Positions 40,730 through 51,093 of a DNA stretch of 51,813 nt are shown piece after piece; positions within the stretch are counted from its first letter, which is position 1; each line of letters begins with the position of its first letter. The notes below the pieces were generated by a model that saw only the letters and a program-made list of their open reading frames with translations, made no database searches and was not told where the DNA came from. Origin of the DNA: an uncultured Enterobacteriaceae bacterium (GTDB taxonomy: Bacteria; Pseudomonadota; Gammaproteobacteria; Enterobacterales; Enterobacteriaceae); NCBI GenBank assembly GCA_945271245.1, contig CALYPF010000004.1, positions 1 through 51,813 on the forward strand. The letters are read 5' to 3'. The translations under genes and the position numbers were made by a program.

Positions 40730-41209
40730 ATGTACCTGAGCCAGCAGGATTTTTCCACCGTCGTTCGGTCGACGCCGCTGATCTCCCTCGATTTTATCGT
40801 GGAAAACGCGCGCGGGGAGTGCTTATTGGGGCGGCGAAATAACCGCCCGGCGCAGGGATTTTGGTTTGTACCCGGCGGGCGAGTGCGTAAAGACGAGACG
40901 CTGGAGCGCGCCTTTTCCCGGCTCACCCAGGAGGAACTGGGGCAACGTATCTGCTGGCAAGACGGCGAGTTCTACGGCGTCTGGCAGCATTTCTACGAGG
41001 ATAACTTTTCTGAGGCGGCGTTCTCGACGCACTACGTGGTATTGGCTTTCCGCCTGCGCGTGAACGGCGAAACCCTGGCGCTACCGGAGCATCAGCACAG
41101 CGCGTATCGCTGGCAAAGCGCCGAACGGTTGGTCGCGAGCCTGGACGTGCACGACAACAGCCGCGCGTATTTTCTCGCCGAGCGTCGCAGTGAGGTTCCC
41201 GGGCTATGA
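40730..41209 (+). CDS. gmm: GDP-mannose mannosyl hydrolase Gmm (NudD/WcaH)
   Basis: This 159-aa Nudix-fold enzyme hydrolyses GDP-mannose and may tune sugar-nucleotide pools for the capsule. The Nudix box [23 protein letters not shown] lacks one of the usual glutamates, as is characteristic of this subfamily, which attacks at the sugar carbon instead of phosphorus. The stop overlaps the wcaI start (ATGA). Confidence 0.95.
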   Translation: MYLSQQDFSTVVRSTPLISLDFIVENARGECLLGRRNNRPAQGFWFVPGGRVRKDETLERAFSRLTQEELGQRICWQDGEFYGVWQHFYEDNFSEAAFSTHYVVLAFRLRVNGETLALPEHQHSAYRWQSAERLVASLDVHDNSRAYFLAERRSEVPGL

Positions 41210-42477
41210 AAGTACTCATCTACGGGGTCAACTATGCGCCGGAACTCACCGGAACCGGCAAGTATACCGGTGAGATGGCGCAGTGGATGGCAGAGCAGGG
41301 GCACGAGGTGCGGGTCGTGACCGCGCCGCCTTACTATCCCGAGTGGCAGGTCCACCGGGGCTGGAAGGCGTGGGCTTATCGCAAAGAGCCGGGCGCCGTT
41401 ACCGTATGGCGCTGCCCGCTGTATGTGCCAGCCCGCCCCTCGACGCTGAAGCGTTTATTTCATCTTGGCAGCTTTGCGATTAGCTCTTTCTTCCCGCTGC
41501 TGGCCCAGCGCCGCTGGAGGCCGGACTGCATTATCGGCGTGGTGCCGACGCTGTTTTGCACCCCGGGGATGCGCCTGCTGGCGAAGCTGTGCGGCGCGCG
41601 CACCGTGTTACACATCCAGGATTATGAAGTGGACGCCATGGTGGGGCTGGGAATGGCCGGGCGGCGGGGGCCTGCCGCGCGCCTGGCGGCCGCCTTTGAG
41701 CGCAGCAATTTGCTCGGCGTTGACTGTGTGTCCACGATTTCCCGCTCAATGATCGCAAAAGCCATTGAAAAAGGCGTGGCGCCGCAGCGAACGCTGTTTT
41801 TCCCTAACTGGTCGGAAGTCGAACGCTTTCGCACGGTGACGACGCAGGCCACCGCAGCGCTGCGCGAGCGGCTGGGGTTATCGACGCAAAAACGTATTGC
41901 CCTGTATTCCGGCAATATCGGCGAGAAGCAGGGGCTGGAGAATGTGATTGCCGTCGCCGGGCGTATGGCCGATGCGCCGCTGCAGTTTGTGATTGTCGGG
42001 CAGGGCGGCGGACGGGCGCGGCTGGAAAAAATGGTGGCGGAGCAGGGGTTAACCAATATCACTTTCCTACCGCTGCAGGCCGCCGAGGATTTACCGGCGC
42101 TGCTGAGTCTGGCGGACTGCCATCTGGTGATTCAGCGGCGCGGCGCGGCGGATGCGGTGTTGCCGTCCAAGCTCACCAATATTTTAGCCGCAGGCGGCAA
42201 TGCGGTGATTACCGCAGAGGCGTCAACGGAGCTGGGGCAAGTGTGCGCGGCGTATCCCGGGATTGCCGTATGCGTAGAGCCGGAGTCCGTCGATGCGTTA
42301 GCGCAGGGTATAGCGCAGTGTCTGGCGATGCCGAAGCCCAACGCGGTGGCGCAGGGTTACGCGGAGCGCACGCTGAATAAAACGCGCGTACTACAGCAGT
42401 TTATGGCCGATATCGCAGCGCTACGGCCCGCGCGGGATAAAACCGGGACAGCGGAAAAAACGGCGCGACAGCGCTGA
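41206..42477 (+). CDS. wcaI: Colanic acid glycosyltransferase WcaI (GT4)
   Basis: This 423-aa GT4 enzyme (407 in E. coli) has the N-terminal [20 protein letters not shown] glycine-rich loop and a C-terminal donor half with [20 protein letters not shown]. WcaI is thought to add fucose as the second sugar on the lipid-linked glucose. The extra length is in the C-terminal tail. It overlaps gmm by 4 nt and is followed by a 70-nt gap before manC. Confidence 0.94.
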   Translation: MKVLIYGVNYAPELTGTGKYTGEMAQWMAEQGHEVRVVTAPPYYPEWQVHRGWKAWAYRKEPGAVTVWRCPLYVPARPSTLKRLFHLGSFAISSFFPLLAQRRWRPDCIIGVVPTLFCTPGMRLLAKLCGARTVLHIQDYEVDAMVGLGMAGRRGPAARLAAAFERSNLLGVDCVSTISRSMIAKAIEKGVAPQRTLFFPNWSEVERFRTVTTQATAALRERLGLSTQKRIALYSGNIGEKQGLENVIAVAGRMADAPLQFVIVGQGGGRARLEKMVAEQGLTNITFLPLQAAEDLPALLSLADCHLVIQRRGAADAVLPSKLTNILAAGGNAVITAEASTELGQVCAAYPGIAVCVEPESVDALAQGIAQCLAMPKPNAVAQGYAERTLNKTRVLQQFMADIAALRPARDKTGTAEKTARQR

Positions 42478-42547
42478 AAACAAACGTTTCGCCAGCGCGC
42501 TGGCCGTCCCTTTTATGGCAGGTCTTTGGCAGGAGTGAGGTTAACCA

Positions 42548-43984
42548 ATGAGTCAGTCACAGCTTTATCCGGTGATTATGGCCGGCGGAACGGGCAGCCG
42601 GCTTTGGCCGCTGTCCAGGGTGCTCTATCCCAAACAGTTCCTTCGTCTGAAAGGTGAGATGACAATGCTGCAGACCACGGTCAACCGGCTGAACGGCGTG
42701 GCCTGTGAAAGCCCGGTAGTTATCTGCAATGAGCAGCACCGCTTTATCGTCGCCGAACAGCTGCGCCAGCTTAACCGGCTTACTCAAAATATTATTCTGG
42801 AGCCGGCGGGGCGCAATACCGCCCCGGCGATTGCGCTGGCGGCGCTGGCGGCGCGGCGCAGCAGCCCGCAGGACGATCCGCTGATGCTGGTGCTGGCGGC
42901 CGATCATGTGATTCAAAACGAGGATGCGTTTCGCGAGGCGGTGCGCGCAGCGCTACCGCTGGCGCAGTGCGGCAAGCTGGTCACTTTCGGGATTGTGCCC
43001 GATGCGCCGGAAACGGGATATGGCTATATCCGACGCGGGGATACCTGCGCGCAGCGGGCGGAAGTACCCGCGTTTCAGGTGGCAAGCTTTGTGGAAAAAC
43101 CGGGCCAGGCCACCGCCAGAGAATACGTCGCCAGCGGCGAATATTACTGGAATAGCGGGATGTTTTTATTTCGCGCCGGGCGCTATCTGGAAGAGCTGGA
43201 AAAATTCCGTCCGGATATTTTGCGCGCCTGTGAGCAGGCGATGGCGGCGGTCGATCCAGATTTAGATTTTGTTCGCGTGGATGAAGCGGCGTTTCTGGCC
43301 TGCCCGGATGAGTCGGTGGATTACGCGGTGATGGAGAAAACCGCCGATGCGGTGGTGGTACCGATTGACGCCGGCTGGAGCGACGTTGGCTCCTGGTCAT
43401 CGCTGTGGGAAATCAGTCAACGCAGCGCGCAGGGCAATGTGCATCACGGGGATGTGATGAGCCACGACAGCGAGAACAGCTATGTGTATGCCGAATCCGG
43501 GCTGGTGACCACCGTTGGGGTGAAGGATTTGGTGGTGGTACAGACCAAGGATGCGGTGCTGATAGCCGACCGGGCGCGGGTACAGGAAGTGAAGCACGTG
43601 GTTGAGCGCCTGAAGGGCGAGGGACGCCACGAGCATCATATTCACCGGGAGGTTTATCGCCCGTGGGGGAAATACGACTCGATTGACGCGGGCGAACGCT
43701 ATCAGGTGAAGCGGATCACCGTGCAGCCCGGGGAGGGGCTGTCGCTGCAGATGCATCATCACCGGGCGGAGCACTGGATTGTAGTTGCCGGCACCGCGCG
43801 GGTCACTATCGGCGATGAGGTGAAGCTGGTCAGTGAAAACGAGTCGGTTTATATCCCGCTCGGCGTGACGCACTGCCTGGAAAACCCGGGGAAAATACCG
43901 CTTCATCTGATTGAGGTGCGCACCGGCGCGTGGATTGATGAAGACGACATTGTCCGGTTTCGGGATCGCTATGGGCGCCTGTAG
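42548..43984 (+). CDS. cpsB: Mannose-1-phosphate guanylyltransferase CpsB/ManC
   Basis: This enzyme makes GDP-mannose for the Gmd-Fcl pathway. It is 478 aa, as in E. coli. The nucleotidyltransferase signature [20 protein letters not shown] is near the N-terminus, and the C-terminal cupin of mannose-6-phosphate isomerase type shows [20 protein letters not shown]. The strain's other hexose enzymes are outside the window. It is paired with cpsG 107 nt downstream. Confidence 0.97.
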   Translation: MSQSQLYPVIMAGGTGSRLWPLSRVLYPKQFLRLKGEMTMLQTTVNRLNGVACESPVVICNEQHRFIVAEQLRQLNRLTQNIILEPAGRNTAPAIALAALAARRSSPQDDPLMLVLAADHVIQNEDAFREAVRAALPLAQCGKLVTFGIVPDAPETGYGYIRRGDTCAQRAEVPAFQVASFVEKPGQATAREYVASGEYYWNSGMFLFRAGRYLEELEKFRPDILRACEQAMAAVDPDLDFVRVDEAAFLACPDESVDYAVMEKTADAVVVPIDAGWSDVGSWSSLWEISQRSAQGNVHHGDVMSHDSENSYVYAESGLVTTVGVKDLVVVQTKDAVLIADRARVQEVKHVVERLKGEGRHEHHIHREVYRPWGKYDSIDAGERYQVKRITVQPGEGLSLQMHHHRAEHWIVVAGTARVTIGDEVKLVSENESVYIPLGVTHCLENPGKIPLHLIEVRTGAWIDEDDIVRFRDRYGRL

Positions 43985-44091
43985 GGACTGACCGTCCGCG
44001 GCGGGCTGCCGCAGAACAAACCATTTACTACCGCAGCGTATTTTTCCCGGCAGGGAAGAAGGGCTGACTGTTGCCTGAAAAAGGGATAACG

Positions 44092-45468
44092 ATGACCAAG
44101 CTGACCTGTTTTAAAGCCTACGATATCCGCGGCAAACTGGGCTGTGAATTAAACGAAGAGATTGCGCGTCGTATCGGACGCGCCTATGGCGAATACCTGA
44201 AACCGCGCAGTGTGGTGCTGGGTGGCGATGTGCGCCTGAGCAGCGAAGCGTTAAAGCGCGCGCTGGGTGAAGGGCTGCGGGATGCCGGCGTTGATGTTCT
44301 GGATATGGGGCTTGTCGGCACTGAAGAGGTTTATTTCGCCACCTGGCATCTGGGCGTTGACGGCGGTATTGAAGTCACCGCCAGCCATAATCCCATGGAC
44401 TACAACGGCATGAAGCTGGTGCGCGCCGGCGCGCGCCCCGTGAGCGGTGATACCGGCCTGCGTGAGATCCAGCGGCTGGCGGAAAATAACGATTTCCCGC
44501 CGGTTGCCCCGCTGCGGCGGGGCGCGTGGCGAACGATCAATGTGCGCGACGCTTATCTCGATCACCTGTTCACCTATGTGGATAGCGCCAATTTCACGCC
44601 GCGAAAGCTGGTAATTAACGCCGGTAACGGCGCGGCCGGGCCGGTTATCGATGCCATAGCGGCGCGCATCGCGGCGCTAAAACTCCCGTTGACCTTGATT
44701 AAGGTGCATAACGCGCCGGACGGCCATTTCCCACACGGTATTCCTAACCCGCTGCTTCCGGAATGCCGTGAAGATACCCGCAGGGCGGTGATTGAGCACG
44801 GCGCGGATATGGGCATTGCCTTTGACGGGGATTTTGACCGCTGCTTTTTATTCGACGAGCGCGGGGAGTTTGTCGAGGGGTATTACATTGTCGGGCTGCT
44901 GGCTGAGGCGTTTCTCGAAAAACAGCCCGGCGCGCGCATCATTCACGACCCGCGCTTGTCCTGGAATACGGTGGACGTCGTGACGCGGGCGGGGGGGACG
45001 CCGGTGATGTCAAAAACCGGGCATGCGTTTATTAAAGAGCGCATGCGCGAAGAGGACGCGGTGTACGGCGGAGAAATGAGCGCCCACCACTATTTTCGCG
45101 ACTTCGCCTACTGCGATAGCGGCATGATCCCGTGGCTGTTGGTAACGGAGCTGCTGTGTCGTAAAGGTCAGTCGCTCAGCGCCGCGGTGTGGGAGCGTAT
45201 CCACGCGTTCCCGGCCAGCGGCGAGATTAACCGCACCCTGCCCGAACCGGATGCCGCTATCGCACGGGTGCGCGCCCGCTATGCCGGGGTGGCGAATCAG
45301 GTGGATGAAACCGACGGTCTGAGCATGGCGTTTGGCGACTGGCGTTTTAATTTGCGCTGTTCCAACACTGAACCGGTGGTGCGCCTGAACGTGGAGTCGC
45401 GCGGCAATCGCACTCTGATGGAAGTACGAACCCGTGAGTTAATGGCGCTGCTGGACGCGCCGCGCTGA
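44092..45468 (+). CDS. cpsG: Phosphomannomutase CpsG/ManB
   Basis: CpsG converts mannose-6-phosphate to mannose-1-phosphate, the substrate of CpsB. It is 458 aa (456 in E. coli). The phospho-serine S98 lies in [11 protein letters not shown], the metal loop is DGDFDRC, and the sugar-binding GEMSAHHYF is present. ATG 44092 has AAGGGA upstream; a longer frame beginning at a TTG is rejected. It is followed by 112 nt before wcaJ. Confidence 0.97.
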   Translation: MTKLTCFKAYDIRGKLGCELNEEIARRIGRAYGEYLKPRSVVLGGDVRLSSEALKRALGEGLRDAGVDVLDMGLVGTEEVYFATWHLGVDGGIEVTASHNPMDYNGMKLVRAGARPVSGDTGLREIQRLAENNDFPPVAPLRRGAWRTINVRDAYLDHLFTYVDSANFTPRKLVINAGNGAAGPVIDAIAARIAALKLPLTLIKVHNAPDGHFPHGIPNPLLPECREDTRRAVIEHGADMGIAFDGDFDRCFLFDERGEFVEGYYIVGLLAEAFLEKQPGARIIHDPRLSWNTVDVVTRAGGTPVMSKTGHAFIKERMREEDAVYGGEMSAHHYFRDFAYCDSGMIPWLLVTELLCRKGQSLSAAVWERIHAFPASGEINRTLPEPDAAIARVRARYAGVANQVDETDGLSMAFGDWRFNLRCSNTEPVVRLNVESRGNRTLMEVRTRELMALLDAPR

Positions 45469-45580
45469 ATGCAGGGGCTGCGCCTGAGTAACGGGCGCCG
45501 CAGCGCAGCGAAGAAATCAGGGAAAGGAGAGACAGGGCTACGCCGTTTACATCATGCCCGAGGCGTATAAAGGTAAAACG

Positions 45581-46975
45581 ATGACGAATTTAAAAAAGCG
45601 CGAGCTGCCAAAAACGAATGCATCGTTGATTTCAATGGTGCAGCGTTTTTCTGACATTACCATTATGTTTGTCGGGCTGTGGCTGATATGCAGGGCCGCC
45701 GCGCTGCCTTTCTTTTATATGCATTTATTAATGGCGCTGGTGACGCTGGTGGTGTTCCAGATGATTGGCGGGATCACCGATTTTTACCGCTCCTGGCGCG
45801 GGGTGAAAATGGCGACCGAACTGCTGCTGTTGCTGCAAAACTGGACGCTGAGCCTGGTGTTTAGCGCGGGGCTGCTGGCGTTCACGCCGAATTTCATTAT
45901 GTCTTTTCGCGTCTGGCTGGCGTGGTATGGGTTTTCAAGTTTGGGCTTGATTCTGTGCCGGGCAGGTATTCGGCTTGGGGCAAGCTGGCTGCGCGATCGC
46001 GGCTACAATACGCGGCGTGTGGCTATCGCCGGCGCGCAGCCCGTGGGCGTGGCGCTGGCGGACAGTTTTCGCCAGGCGCCGTGGCTGGGGCTGGAAGTGG
46101 CCGGCATTTATCACGAGCCGCAGCAAGAGGGCGTGCCCGCCCAGTGGGCCGGTAACCTGACGCAATTAGTGGCGGACGCGCGCGCTGGCAGAGTGCATAA
46201 CGTATATATCGCGATGGCGATGCGCGATGAAACGCACATTAAAAAGCTGGTGCGCGATCTGTCGGATACCACCTGTTCTGTGATGCTTATTCCCGATGTC
46301 TTTACCTTCAATATTCTGCATTCGCGTACCGTGGAGGTGAACGGGGTGCCGGTGGTGCCGCTATTTGATACGCCGCTTAGTGGGATAAACCGCCTGCTAA
46401 AGCGTATTGAAGATGTGGTGCTGGCGTCGCTTATTCTGCTGCTGATCTCCCCGGTGCTGTGCGCTATTGCGCTGGCGGTGAAGTTAAGCTCCCCCGGGCC
46501 GATTATTTTCCGCCAGACCCGCTACGGAATGGACGGCAAACCTATCACGGTATGGAAGTTTCGCTCGATGCGGGTGATGGAAAATGACGCCGTGGTGACG
46601 CAGGCTACGCAAAACGATCCGCGCGTGACCCGCACGGGTAATTTCTTACGCCGCACCTCGCTGGATGAACTGCCTCAGTTTATTAATGTGCTGATGGGCG
46701 GCATGTCGATTGTCGGGCCGCGCCCGCACGCCGTGGCGCACAACGAACAGTATCGCACGTTGATTGAGGGATACATGCTGCGCCATAAGGTGAAGCCTGG
46801 GATCACCGGCTGGGCGCAGATCAACGGCTGGCGCGGTGAGACGGATACCCTGGATAAGATGGCGAAGCGGGTTGAATTTGATTTGGAATACATTCGTGAA
46901 TGGAGTCTGTGGTTTGATATCAGGATAGTGTTCCTGACCATTTTTAAAGGTTTCGTCAGTAAAGCCGCCTATTAA
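45581..46975 (+). CDS. wcaJ: Undecaprenyl-phosphate glucose phosphotransferase WcaJ
   Basis: WcaJ starts colanic acid synthesis by moving glucose-1-phosphate onto undecaprenyl phosphate. It is 464 aa, as in E. coli. Four N-terminal helices and a Rossmann-like central domain precede the re-entrant helix (about 270-300). The PHPT catalytic domain follows, with KFRSMRV, TSLDELPQFINVLMGGMSIV and KPGITGWAQINGWRGET. ATG 45581 follows AAAGG. Confidence 0.97.
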   Translation: MTNLKKRELPKTNASLISMVQRFSDITIMFVGLWLICRAAALPFFYMHLLMALVTLVVFQMIGGITDFYRSWRGVKMATELLLLLQNWTLSLVFSAGLLAFTPNFIMSFRVWLAWYGFSSLGLILCRAGIRLGASWLRDRGYNTRRVAIAGAQPVGVALADSFRQAPWLGLEVAGIYHEPQQEGVPAQWAGNLTQLVADARAGRVHNVYIAMAMRDETHIKKLVRDLSDTTCSVMLIPDVFTFNILHSRTVEVNGVPVVPLFDTPLSGINRLLKRIEDVVLASLILLLISPVLCAIALAVKLSSPGPIIFRQTRYGMDGKPITVWKFRSMRVMENDAVVTQATQNDPRVTRTGNFLRRTSLDELPQFINVLMGGMSIVGPRPHAVAHNEQYRTLIEGYMLRHKVKPGITGWAQINGWRGETDTLDKMAKRVEFDLEYIREWSLWFDIRIVFLTIFKGFVSKAAY

Positions 46976-46985
46976 GGGTCATCCT

Positions 46986-48464
46986 ATGAGTTTAAGAGAA
47001 AAAACCCTGAGCGGCGCAAAATGGTCCGCTATTTCGACGCTGACTATCATTGGACTGGGGCTGGCGCAGATGACGATACTGGCGCGCCTTATCGACGGCC
47101 ACCAGTTTGGCCTGCTGACGGTGTCGCTGGTGATTATCGCGCTGGCGGATACGCTGTCAGATTTTGGCATCGCTAATTCGATTATCCAGCGTCAGTCTAT
47201 TTCACCGCAGACGCTGACCACGCTCTACTGGCTGAATGTTGGGCTGGGCGTAGCGGTGTGTCTGGCGCTGGTGGCGCTGAGCGGCCCTATCGCCGGGCTG
47301 TTGCATAATCCGCAGCTGGCGCCGTTAATCAAACTGCTGGCGCTGGCGTTTATTATTATTCCGCACGGGCAGCAGTATCGCGCGCTGTTGCAAAAGGAGC
47401 TGGCATTTAGCCACATCGGCATGGTTGAAACGATGGCGGCGCTGGCGGGATTTTTGGTTACCGTTATTGGGGCATATATATGGCCTCTCGCGCTGACCGC
47501 AATTGTAGGTTACCTGGTCAATAGCGCGGTACGCACGCTGCTGTTTGGCTATTTGGGGCGGAAAATTTATCGTCCGGGGCTGCACTTTTCTCTGGCGCCG
47601 GTTGCTCCCGATCTGCGCTTCGGGGCGTGGCTGACCGCCGATAACATTCTCAATTACATTAGTACCAATCTTTCGACGCTGACGCTGGCGCGGATCCTCG
47701 GCGCCACCGCGGCCGGGGGGTATCAACTGGCGTGGAATGTGGCGGTGGTGCCGCCGATGAAGCTGAACCCGATCGTGACCCGCGTGCTGTTCCCCGCCTT
47801 TGCCAAAATTCAGGATGATACCGCTCGGCTGCGGGTCAATTTTTATAAGCTGCTGTCGGCCGTAGGGTTGATGAATTTTCCGGTGCTGCTGGGGCTGATG
47901 GTGGTCGCCAACCACGCGGTTCCGCTGGTGTTCGGCGCAAAATGGAATTTTATTATCCCGATTTTGCAATTGCTGTGCGTGGTGGGGCTACTACGCGCGG
48001 TGGGTAACCCTATTGGCTCGCTATTGATGGCTAAGGCACGCGTCGATATCAGCTTTAAATTCAATGTGTTTAAGGTTTTTCTGTTTATCCCGGCCATTGT
48101 TTTCGGCGGCTGGTACGGCGGCGCGCTGGGCGTCACCGTGGGTTTTCTCGCGGTGCAACTGCTCAATACGGTATTGAGCTATTTCATCATGATTAAACCG
48201 GTGCTGGGCAGCAGCTATCGCGATTACATCTTAAGCCTGTGGCTGCCGTTTTATCTTTCAATCCCCACTCTTGTTATTAGCTATGGGCTGGGCCTGGCGC
48301 TCGGCGATAGCCTGCCGCTGGGCGCGCTGCTGGCGCTGCAGGTGGCGGGCGGCGCGCTGGCGTTCGCGCTTTCGCTGGCGCTGTCGCGCAATACACTGGT
48401 GGTGGAAATTAAACGTCAATTTTGCCGCAGCGAGCGTCTGAAAACGCTGCTGCGCGCCGGATGA
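46986..48464 (+). CDS. wzxC: Colanic acid flippase WzxC
   Basis: This 492-aa (as in E. coli) polysaccharide transporter of the MOP/Wzx family flips lipid-linked repeat units to the periplasm. About twelve to fourteen hydrophobic segments are visible from KWSAISTLTIIGLGLAQMTI onward. It is 10 nt after wcaJ. It is followed by a 62-nt gap before wcaK. Confidence 0.95.
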   Translation: MSLREKTLSGAKWSAISTLTIIGLGLAQMTILARLIDGHQFGLLTVSLVIIALADTLSDFGIANSIIQRQSISPQTLTTLYWLNVGLGVAVCLALVALSGPIAGLLHNPQLAPLIKLLALAFIIIPHGQQYRALLQKELAFSHIGMVETMAALAGFLVTVIGAYIWPLALTAIVGYLVNSAVRTLLFGYLGRKIYRPGLHFSLAPVAPDLRFGAWLTADNILNYISTNLSTLTLARILGATAAGGYQLAWNVAVVPPMKLNPIVTRVLFPAFAKIQDDTARLRVNFYKLLSAVGLMNFPVLLGLMVVANHAVPLVFGAKWNFIIPILQLLCVVGLLRAVGNPIGSLLMAKARVDISFKFNVFKVFLFIPAIVFGGWYGGALGVTVGFLAVQLLNTVLSYFIMIKPVLGSSYRDYILSLWLPFYLSIPTLVISYGLGLALGDSLPLGALLALQVAGGALAFALSLALSRNTLVVEIKRQFCRSERLKTLLRAG

Positions 48465-48526
48465 CGCCGGTGCGCTAAGCGAATTTTGCAGCGCCGGCGA
48501 GCGGGACTCCGATTATAGAGGTGTTA

Positions 48527-49807
48527 ATGAAGATACTGATTTTAGGCAATCATACCTGCGGCAACCGGGGCGATAGCGCTATTTTGCGCGGCCTTATTGA
48601 TGCGATTAGCCTCCAGCGTCCGGATATTAGGCTCGATGTGATGAGCCGGTACCCGGTAAGTTCGGCGTGGCTACTGGGGCGCAGCGTGCTGGCCGATCCT
48701 CTGTATTTGCAAATGCGGCGCCACAATGGCGCTCAGGGCGCGCTGGGGCGCGTGAAAAAGGTGCTGCGCCGGCGCTATCAGCATCGCGTTTTGCTGTCGC
48801 ACGCGTGCGGCGAGGGCACATTGCGTCAGGTTTCGTTGCCGAAAGGATTCACTGAATTTGCGGCCGCGCTGGGGGAGTATGACGCCGTTATTCAGGTCGG
48901 CGGCTCTTTCTTTGTGGATTTATACGGCGCGCCGCAGTTTGAGCACGCGCTGTGCAGCTTTATGGCCGGTAAGCCCGTTTATATGGTGGGACACAGCGTC
49001 GGGCCGTTTCAGAATGCGCAGTTTAATCAACTGGCGAATGCGGTTTTTCGCCGCAGCCGTGCGCTTATCCTGCGTGAGTCAGTGAGCCTGGAGATGATGC
49101 GTGACGCCCAAATTGATGTTAGCCGGGTGGAACACGGTGTGGATACCGCCTGGTTAGTGGCGCTGCGAGAGGGGGAGTTTATCGCCAGTTATGCGGTGAA
49201 TTACTGGCTAACCATTGCCGCACGCGAGAAAACCGTGGCGGTGACCCTGCGCGAACTGGCGCCCTTTGATAAACGGTTAGGCACCACTCAGCGCGCCTAT
49301 GAACAGGCCTTCGCCGCGCTTATTAATCGCCTGATTGACGAAGGTTATCAGGTGCTGGCGCTGTCCACCTGTACCGGAATCGACAGCTATAACAAGGATG
49401 ACCGTATGGTGGCGCTCAGTTTGTTGAAATACATCGACAGGCCGGAGCGTTTTCACGTGGTGATGGATGAGCTTAACGACCTGGAGATGGGGAAAATCTT
49501 CGCCGCCTGCGCGTTAACGATAGGCACGCGGCTGCACTCTGCGATTATTTCCATGAACTTCGGTACGCCGGCGCTGGCGCTCAATTATGAACATAAATCC
49601 GCCGGTATTATGCGTCAGCTCGGAATGCCGGAAATGGCGGTAGATATTCGCCAGCTACTGGATGGCACGCTGCAGGATACCGCCATGCGGGCGCTGGAAG
49701 ATTTGCCCGCGCTGCGCGACAGGGTTTTCCGGGCGGTACAGCGGGAGCGGGAGCAGGGAAGGCGCATGGTGGCCTCGGTGCTGGAACGTATACAGGAGGC
49801 GGTATGA
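48527..49807 (+). CDS. wcaK: Colanic acid pyruvyltransferase WcaK
   Basis: WcaK is a 426-aa protein, the same length as E. coli WcaK, of the polysaccharide pyruvyltransferase family. It adds the pyruvate ketal that gives colanic acid part of its negative charge. Conserved blocks are LGNHTCGNRGDSAILRGL, VQVGGSFFVDLYG and GTRLHSAIISMNFGTPALAL. ATG 48527 has AGAGGTG six to eight bases upstream; a GTG two codons earlier is possible. It overlaps wcaL by 4 nt. Confidence 0.95.
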   Translation: MKILILGNHTCGNRGDSAILRGLIDAISLQRPDIRLDVMSRYPVSSAWLLGRSVLADPLYLQMRRHNGAQGALGRVKKVLRRRYQHRVLLSHACGEGTLRQVSLPKGFTEFAAALGEYDAVIQVGGSFFVDLYGAPQFEHALCSFMAGKPVYMVGHSVGPFQNAQFNQLANAVFRRSRALILRESVSLEMMRDAQIDVSRVEHGVDTAWLVALREGEFIASYAVNYWLTIAAREKTVAVTLRELAPFDKRLGTTQRAYEQAFAALINRLIDEGYQVLALSTCTGIDSYNKDDRMVALSLLKYIDRPERFHVVMDELNDLEMGKIFAACALTIGTRLHSAIISMNFGTPALALNYEHKSAGIMRQLGMPEMAVDIRQLLDGTLQDTAMRALEDLPALRDRVFRAVQREREQGRRMVASVLERIQEAV

Positions 49808-51024
49808 AGGTCGGTTTTTTCCTGCTGAAGTTCCCGGTTGCGTCGGAAACGTTTGTGCTGAACCAAATCGTTGCGTTTATCGAGATGGGTTATGAGGTGG
49901 AGATAGTCGCGCTGCAAAAGGGCGATCTTACTCATACTCACGCGGTCTATCAGCGGTATCGGCTGGGGGAAAAAACCACCTGGCTCATGGATGAGGCGCA
50001 GGGGAAAGTGGCAAAGATGCTGGGGCGCGTGCGGGATACGCTGCGCGGCGCGCGGCGCGGTCGTACCTGGCGTGCGCTGAACGTGGTGCGCTACGGCGAT
50101 GAGGCGCGCAATTTAATTTTATCGGCTATTTGCGGGCGCCATGCGCGCACGCTGCGGGCGCCCGTATTTATCGCCCATTTTGGGCCGGCCGGCGTTAGCG
50201 CCACTAAACTGCGCGAACTGGGGGTGCTGGAGGGTAAAATCGCCACCGTGTTTCACGGTATCGATATTTCGCATCGGGATATTCTTCAGCACTACGAGCC
50301 GGAGTATCGCGCACTATTTCAGCGCGGGGATGTGATGTTGCCGATCAGTAATCTGTGGGCTGAAAAGCTGCGAGAAATGGGCTGCCCGCCGCAAAAAATT
50401 GCGGTGTCGCGGATGGGGGTAGATTTGGCGAAGTTCAGCCTGCGCTCCGTAAAGGCACCGGGTGAGCGGTTGACCATGGTTTCGGTGGCCAGACTCACCG
50501 AGAAAAAAGGCCTGCATGTTGCCATTGAGGCGTGCCAGTTGCTGAAAGCGCGCGGCGTAAAATTTCGGTATTACATCTTAGGGATTGGGCCATGGGAGCG
50601 CCGCCTGCGCACTCAGATTGAACAGCTTGAACTGGACGACGATGTTGTGATGTCGGGCTTCAAACCGAATCACGAAGTGAAGGCGATGCTGGATGATGCT
50701 GACCTATTTTTGCTGCCGTCTATCACCGGTGAGGATGGGGATATGGAAGGCATCCCCGTCGCGCTGATGGAGGCGATGGCGGTGGGCATTCCCGTCATTT
50801 CGACGCTGCACAGCGGTATCCCCGAGCTGATTGACGCCGGGCAGAGCGGCTGGCTGGTTCCGGAGCGCGATGTTCACGCGCTTGCCGACCGGCTGCAGGC
50901 GTTTAGCCAGCTTGAGGCCGCTACGCTGGAGCCTATGCGCGTGCGTGCGCGTGCGAAAGTTGAAACCGATTTCAACCAGCAGAAGATTTATCAACGGTTG
51001 GCTGGGTTATTACAGGCGCTGTAG
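49804..51024 (+). CDS. wcaL: Colanic acid glycosyltransferase WcaL (GT4)
   Basis: This 406-aa GT4 glycosyltransferase (406 in E. coli) has the N-terminal LLKFPVASETFVLNQIVAFI, the acceptor half with FHGIDISHRDI, and a donor half with EGIPVALMEAMAVGIPVIST. It is thought to add the last galactose or glucuronate-linked sugar of the repeat. It overlaps wcaK by 4 nt and is 69 nt before wcaM. Confidence 0.95.
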   Translation: MKVGFFLLKFPVASETFVLNQIVAFIEMGYEVEIVALQKGDLTHTHAVYQRYRLGEKTTWLMDEAQGKVAKMLGRVRDTLRGARRGRTWRALNVVRYGDEARNLILSAICGRHARTLRAPVFIAHFGPAGVSATKLRELGVLEGKIATVFHGIDISHRDILQHYEPEYRALFQRGDVMLPISNLWAEKLREMGCPPQKIAVSRMGVDLAKFSLRSVKAPGERLTMVSVARLTEKKGLHVAIEACQLLKARGVKFRYYILGIGPWERRLRTQIEQLELDDDVVMSGFKPNHEVKAMLDDADLFLLPSITGEDGDMEGIPVALMEAMAVGIPVISTLHSGIPELIDAGQSGWLVPERDVHALADRLQAFSQLEAATLEPMRVRARAKVETDFNQQKIYQRLAGLLQAL

Positions 51025-51093
51025 TGGGGCAACAAGGCCGGGGTACGGGAGGCTATTAACGGGCACCGACTGACCATCTAAACTGACGAGGTT